Below, in pieces: positions 19,942-21,404 of a stretch of 21,404 bases of DNA. Position numbers and translations under genes: made by a program. Within the stretch, counting starts at the first letter, position 1; each line of letters begins with the position of its first letter. This DNA comes from a virus. The notes under the pieces are model-generated. The model saw only the letters and a list, made by a program, of their open reading frames with translations, did no database searches and was not told the DNA's origin. The stretch is from IMG/VR virus record IMGVR_UViG_3300025112_000228, positions 1 to 21,404 of that record; one strand, written 5' to 3'.

Positions 19942-21404
19942 ATGTCTGATGGGTTAAGTGATATTTTAGAGGTAGAATATGGCAAAGCAAAAGAAAAGAA
20001 AAACACTGTTGATCTTTCTTCGCTATTAGAAATGGTGGAGAGGGTTTATGATACCATTGGATCTGAAGTGATCGGAGAAGCGAAAGAGGAACGTTCAATG
20101 GAGGAGTTATACAAATTTCTTCCTCAGTTTGAATTCAGCGAAATGATTGGGCGCCCAGATGATGCTGATATTGCGAACAAAGGAGAGGTCCGGTCTACAT
20201 TTACAACTTTGATGAGCGGAATTGCACCAGGCGAAGGGCTACAGGAAAAAATAGATAGTGTGAATGAATTTGTTAGTTCTACCGCGCCAGAGGTGGAGTC
20301 TGCGGCAGAAGTACTTCGTAATTTGACTTTTTTACGCTTGTTATCTGTGGTTGTTCAAGATTTCACCGATGCGGGTGCCGGTTTTATCTTTGAGGCATTT
20401 CTTGCAGGGTTGTTAGGGGGCGCCCAAGTATCTGGACGCGGAGGCGAAGAAACAAAAGGAAGCCTTCCTATTCACGACTACAACGACAACGAAGGAAAGC
20501 CTGTCAGCCTTAAACTTCTTAATCCTAAAACTCCAATTGGTGGAAGCCTATATAACATAACGAAATTTTTGGCAAATCACCCACTTGGGGTGCAGCATGG
20601 CATTCGATACATTGTTGCGATCAAATATGATGATGAAAAGTTAGGATTTTATGAGTTTACAATTGATCGTTTAAATTATTTTGATTGGCTTGGAGAATAT
20701 ATTGATCTTGATGAGATTAATGTCTCCGCGCCTCAGCCAGTAACCGAAGCAGAAGATCCGAGGGTAGAGAAATTGAGACAACACGCTGATAAGTTCAAGG
20801 AAACAATTATTAGTTTAATGCCCATGATGGGACACTCTGTTGAAAACGCAAGAAACAGGTTATCCCCCATAGAAGATGCTGCCGAGTTTACTGGCAATAG
20901 CGGACTAGGTTCGCTGCGGCATTCAAAGTTTGGCGGCACAAATTTGGATTTAATGGCCGACGAGGCTGGGCGCGCCGCCTTTGAAAAGTTTTTAAGCGTG
21001 GCTGGTATTTCAGCGCCAGAAAATGCACAAATATCGCCAGAATCAGATCTCGACCTCGTTCGTAAAGCGCGCTATAAACTCCTCAAAGATGCAATGATTA
21101 AGCTTAGCCCAGATAATCCGCTTTCCATAAGATCGATGCGTCAGTTGTATAATATTGAACACGCAGAAGAAGCCGGTATTGAAGTTGGTGATAAGGTAAA
21201 AGTCCTTAATCAGTTAGCCCAAACCAACCCCGAAGCGTGGGGGGAGACTATTTTAGCAAACGCTAAAAGAGGAGGAGGTGGAGTTTTTCCTAATTCGCAA
21301 TTCGAATTAAAACAAGCACAAGCTCTATCTCGACCAGAGACAATTAACTTTGGAAATCTCGTGATTGGAAAATCTCAAGTGCTCCAAGTAATGAATAGTT
21401 ATGG
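19942..21404 (+). CDS. Large phage protein with a possible PD-(D/E)XK-like core, truncated at the right edge
   Basis: The frame is open from ATG 19942, after AAGGAGAA (19929-19936), to the end of the window, giving at least 487 residues without a stop. The N-terminus (1-110) is acidic and helical. Residues 145-205 contain GFIFEAFLAGLLGG, then a loop PIHDYNDNEGKPVSLKLL: E151, D179 and S189-L-K191 are spaced somewhat like the E, D and xK of PD-(D/E)XK nucleases, but the usual E before the K is Ser. The following segment GSLYNI fits a conserved Gly-Ser turn. Homologues in large phages are usually called structural or virion proteins. Function is not settled; both a virion component and a nuclease-like protein remain possible. 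Confidence 0.55.
   Translation, partial: MSDGLSDILEVEYGKAKEKKNTVDLSSLLEMVERVYDTIGSEVIGEAKEERSMEELYKFLPQFEFSEMIGRPDDADIANKGEVRSTFTTLMSGIAPGEGLQEKIDSVNEFVSSTAPEVESAAEVLRNLTFLRLLSVVVQDFTDAGAGFIFEAFLAGLLGGAQVSGRGGEETKGSLPIHDYNDNEGKPVSLKLLNPKTPIGGSLYNITKFLANHPLGVQHGIRYIVAIKYDDEKLGFYEFTIDRLNYFDWLGEYIDLDEINVSAPQPVTEAEDPRVEKLRQHADKFKETIISLMPMMGHSVENARNRLSPIEDAAEFTGNSGLGSLRHSKFGGTNLDLMADEAGRAAFEKFLSVAGISAPENAQISPESDLDLVRKARYKLLKDAMIKLSPDNPLSIRSMRQLYNIEHAEEAGIEVGDKVKVLNQLAQTNPEAWGETILANAKRGGGGVFPNSQFELKQAQALSRPETINFGNLVIGKSQVLQVMNSY

Noticed and set aside
1-21404. tRNA genes, CRISPR arrays, insertion sequences with transposase, riboswitches
   Set aside because: No gap longer than about 75 bases exists to hold them, and no transposase, integrase or regular spacer array was seen. 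The only repeat found is the 56-bp pair.

Overview
The window looks like part of a large lytic tailed-phage genome. About 30 tightly packed genes all lie on the + strand. Many neighbours overlap by 1-20 bases (ATGA, GTGA, TAATG junctions), and every gap between genes is under about 75 bases. The content is typical of a large T4-type or other large myovirus: a RecA/UvsX-like recombinase end, a 5'-3' exonuclease, a DnaB-type helicase, a replicative polymerase, nucleotide-metabolism genes, a phage-type adenine methyltransferase, an endolysin, and structural-looking genes at the right edge. The host cannot be named. The promoters match the bacterial sigma70 consensus closely, and the B12-dependent ribonucleotide reductase suggests a host with access to cobalamin. 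No phage RNA polymerase is visible.

Layout. Bases 1-335 hold a recombinase C-terminus, then a small secreted WXXGXW protein. A sigma70-like promoter at 632-660 starts an operon of a dCMP/cytidine-type deaminase, a previously hidden 57-codon Cys-rich lipoprotein-like ORF, and a flap-type exonuclease. A second promoter (2275-2303) precedes the helicase, class II ribonucleotide reductase (nrdJ), a small Cys protein, a GroES-like co-chaperonin, an endolysin, a possible 26-codon membrane peptide and three proteins of uncertain function. Two further near-consensus promoters lie inside coding sequence, one (9123-9151) just before a full-length DnaE-type polymerase (9173-12622). A ClpP-like protease follows. 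A promoter at 13249-13277 then opens a block with dUTPase, adenine methyltransferase, a Zn-ribbon protein, thioredoxin, a CBS-less IMP dehydrogenase, a possible RHH regulator and a sigma region-4-like protein.

Between the sigma-like gene and the structural region, an 864-base unit carrying a sulfotransferase gene is bounded by two identical 56-bp direct repeats. The repeat is the last 17 codons plus stop of the sigma-like gene, so the arrangement is a cargo insertion or duplication. Beyond it are a very acidic scaffold-like protein, a hairpin/promoter switch (18822-18877), a membrane protein, a second ClpP-like protein whose catalytic Asp is replaced by Asn, and a large open reading frame running off the right edge.

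How the genes work together. NrdJ reduces ribonucleotides, probably with the linked thioredoxin as electron donor. The deaminase and dUTPase manage dUMP/dUTP, and IMP dehydrogenase raises guanine nucleotide supply. DnaE, helicase, exonuclease and recombinase copy and recombine the genome. GroES-like and ClpP-like proteins probably adapt host folding and proteolysis. The endolysin releases virions. Functions were inferred by reading motifs, not by database search.
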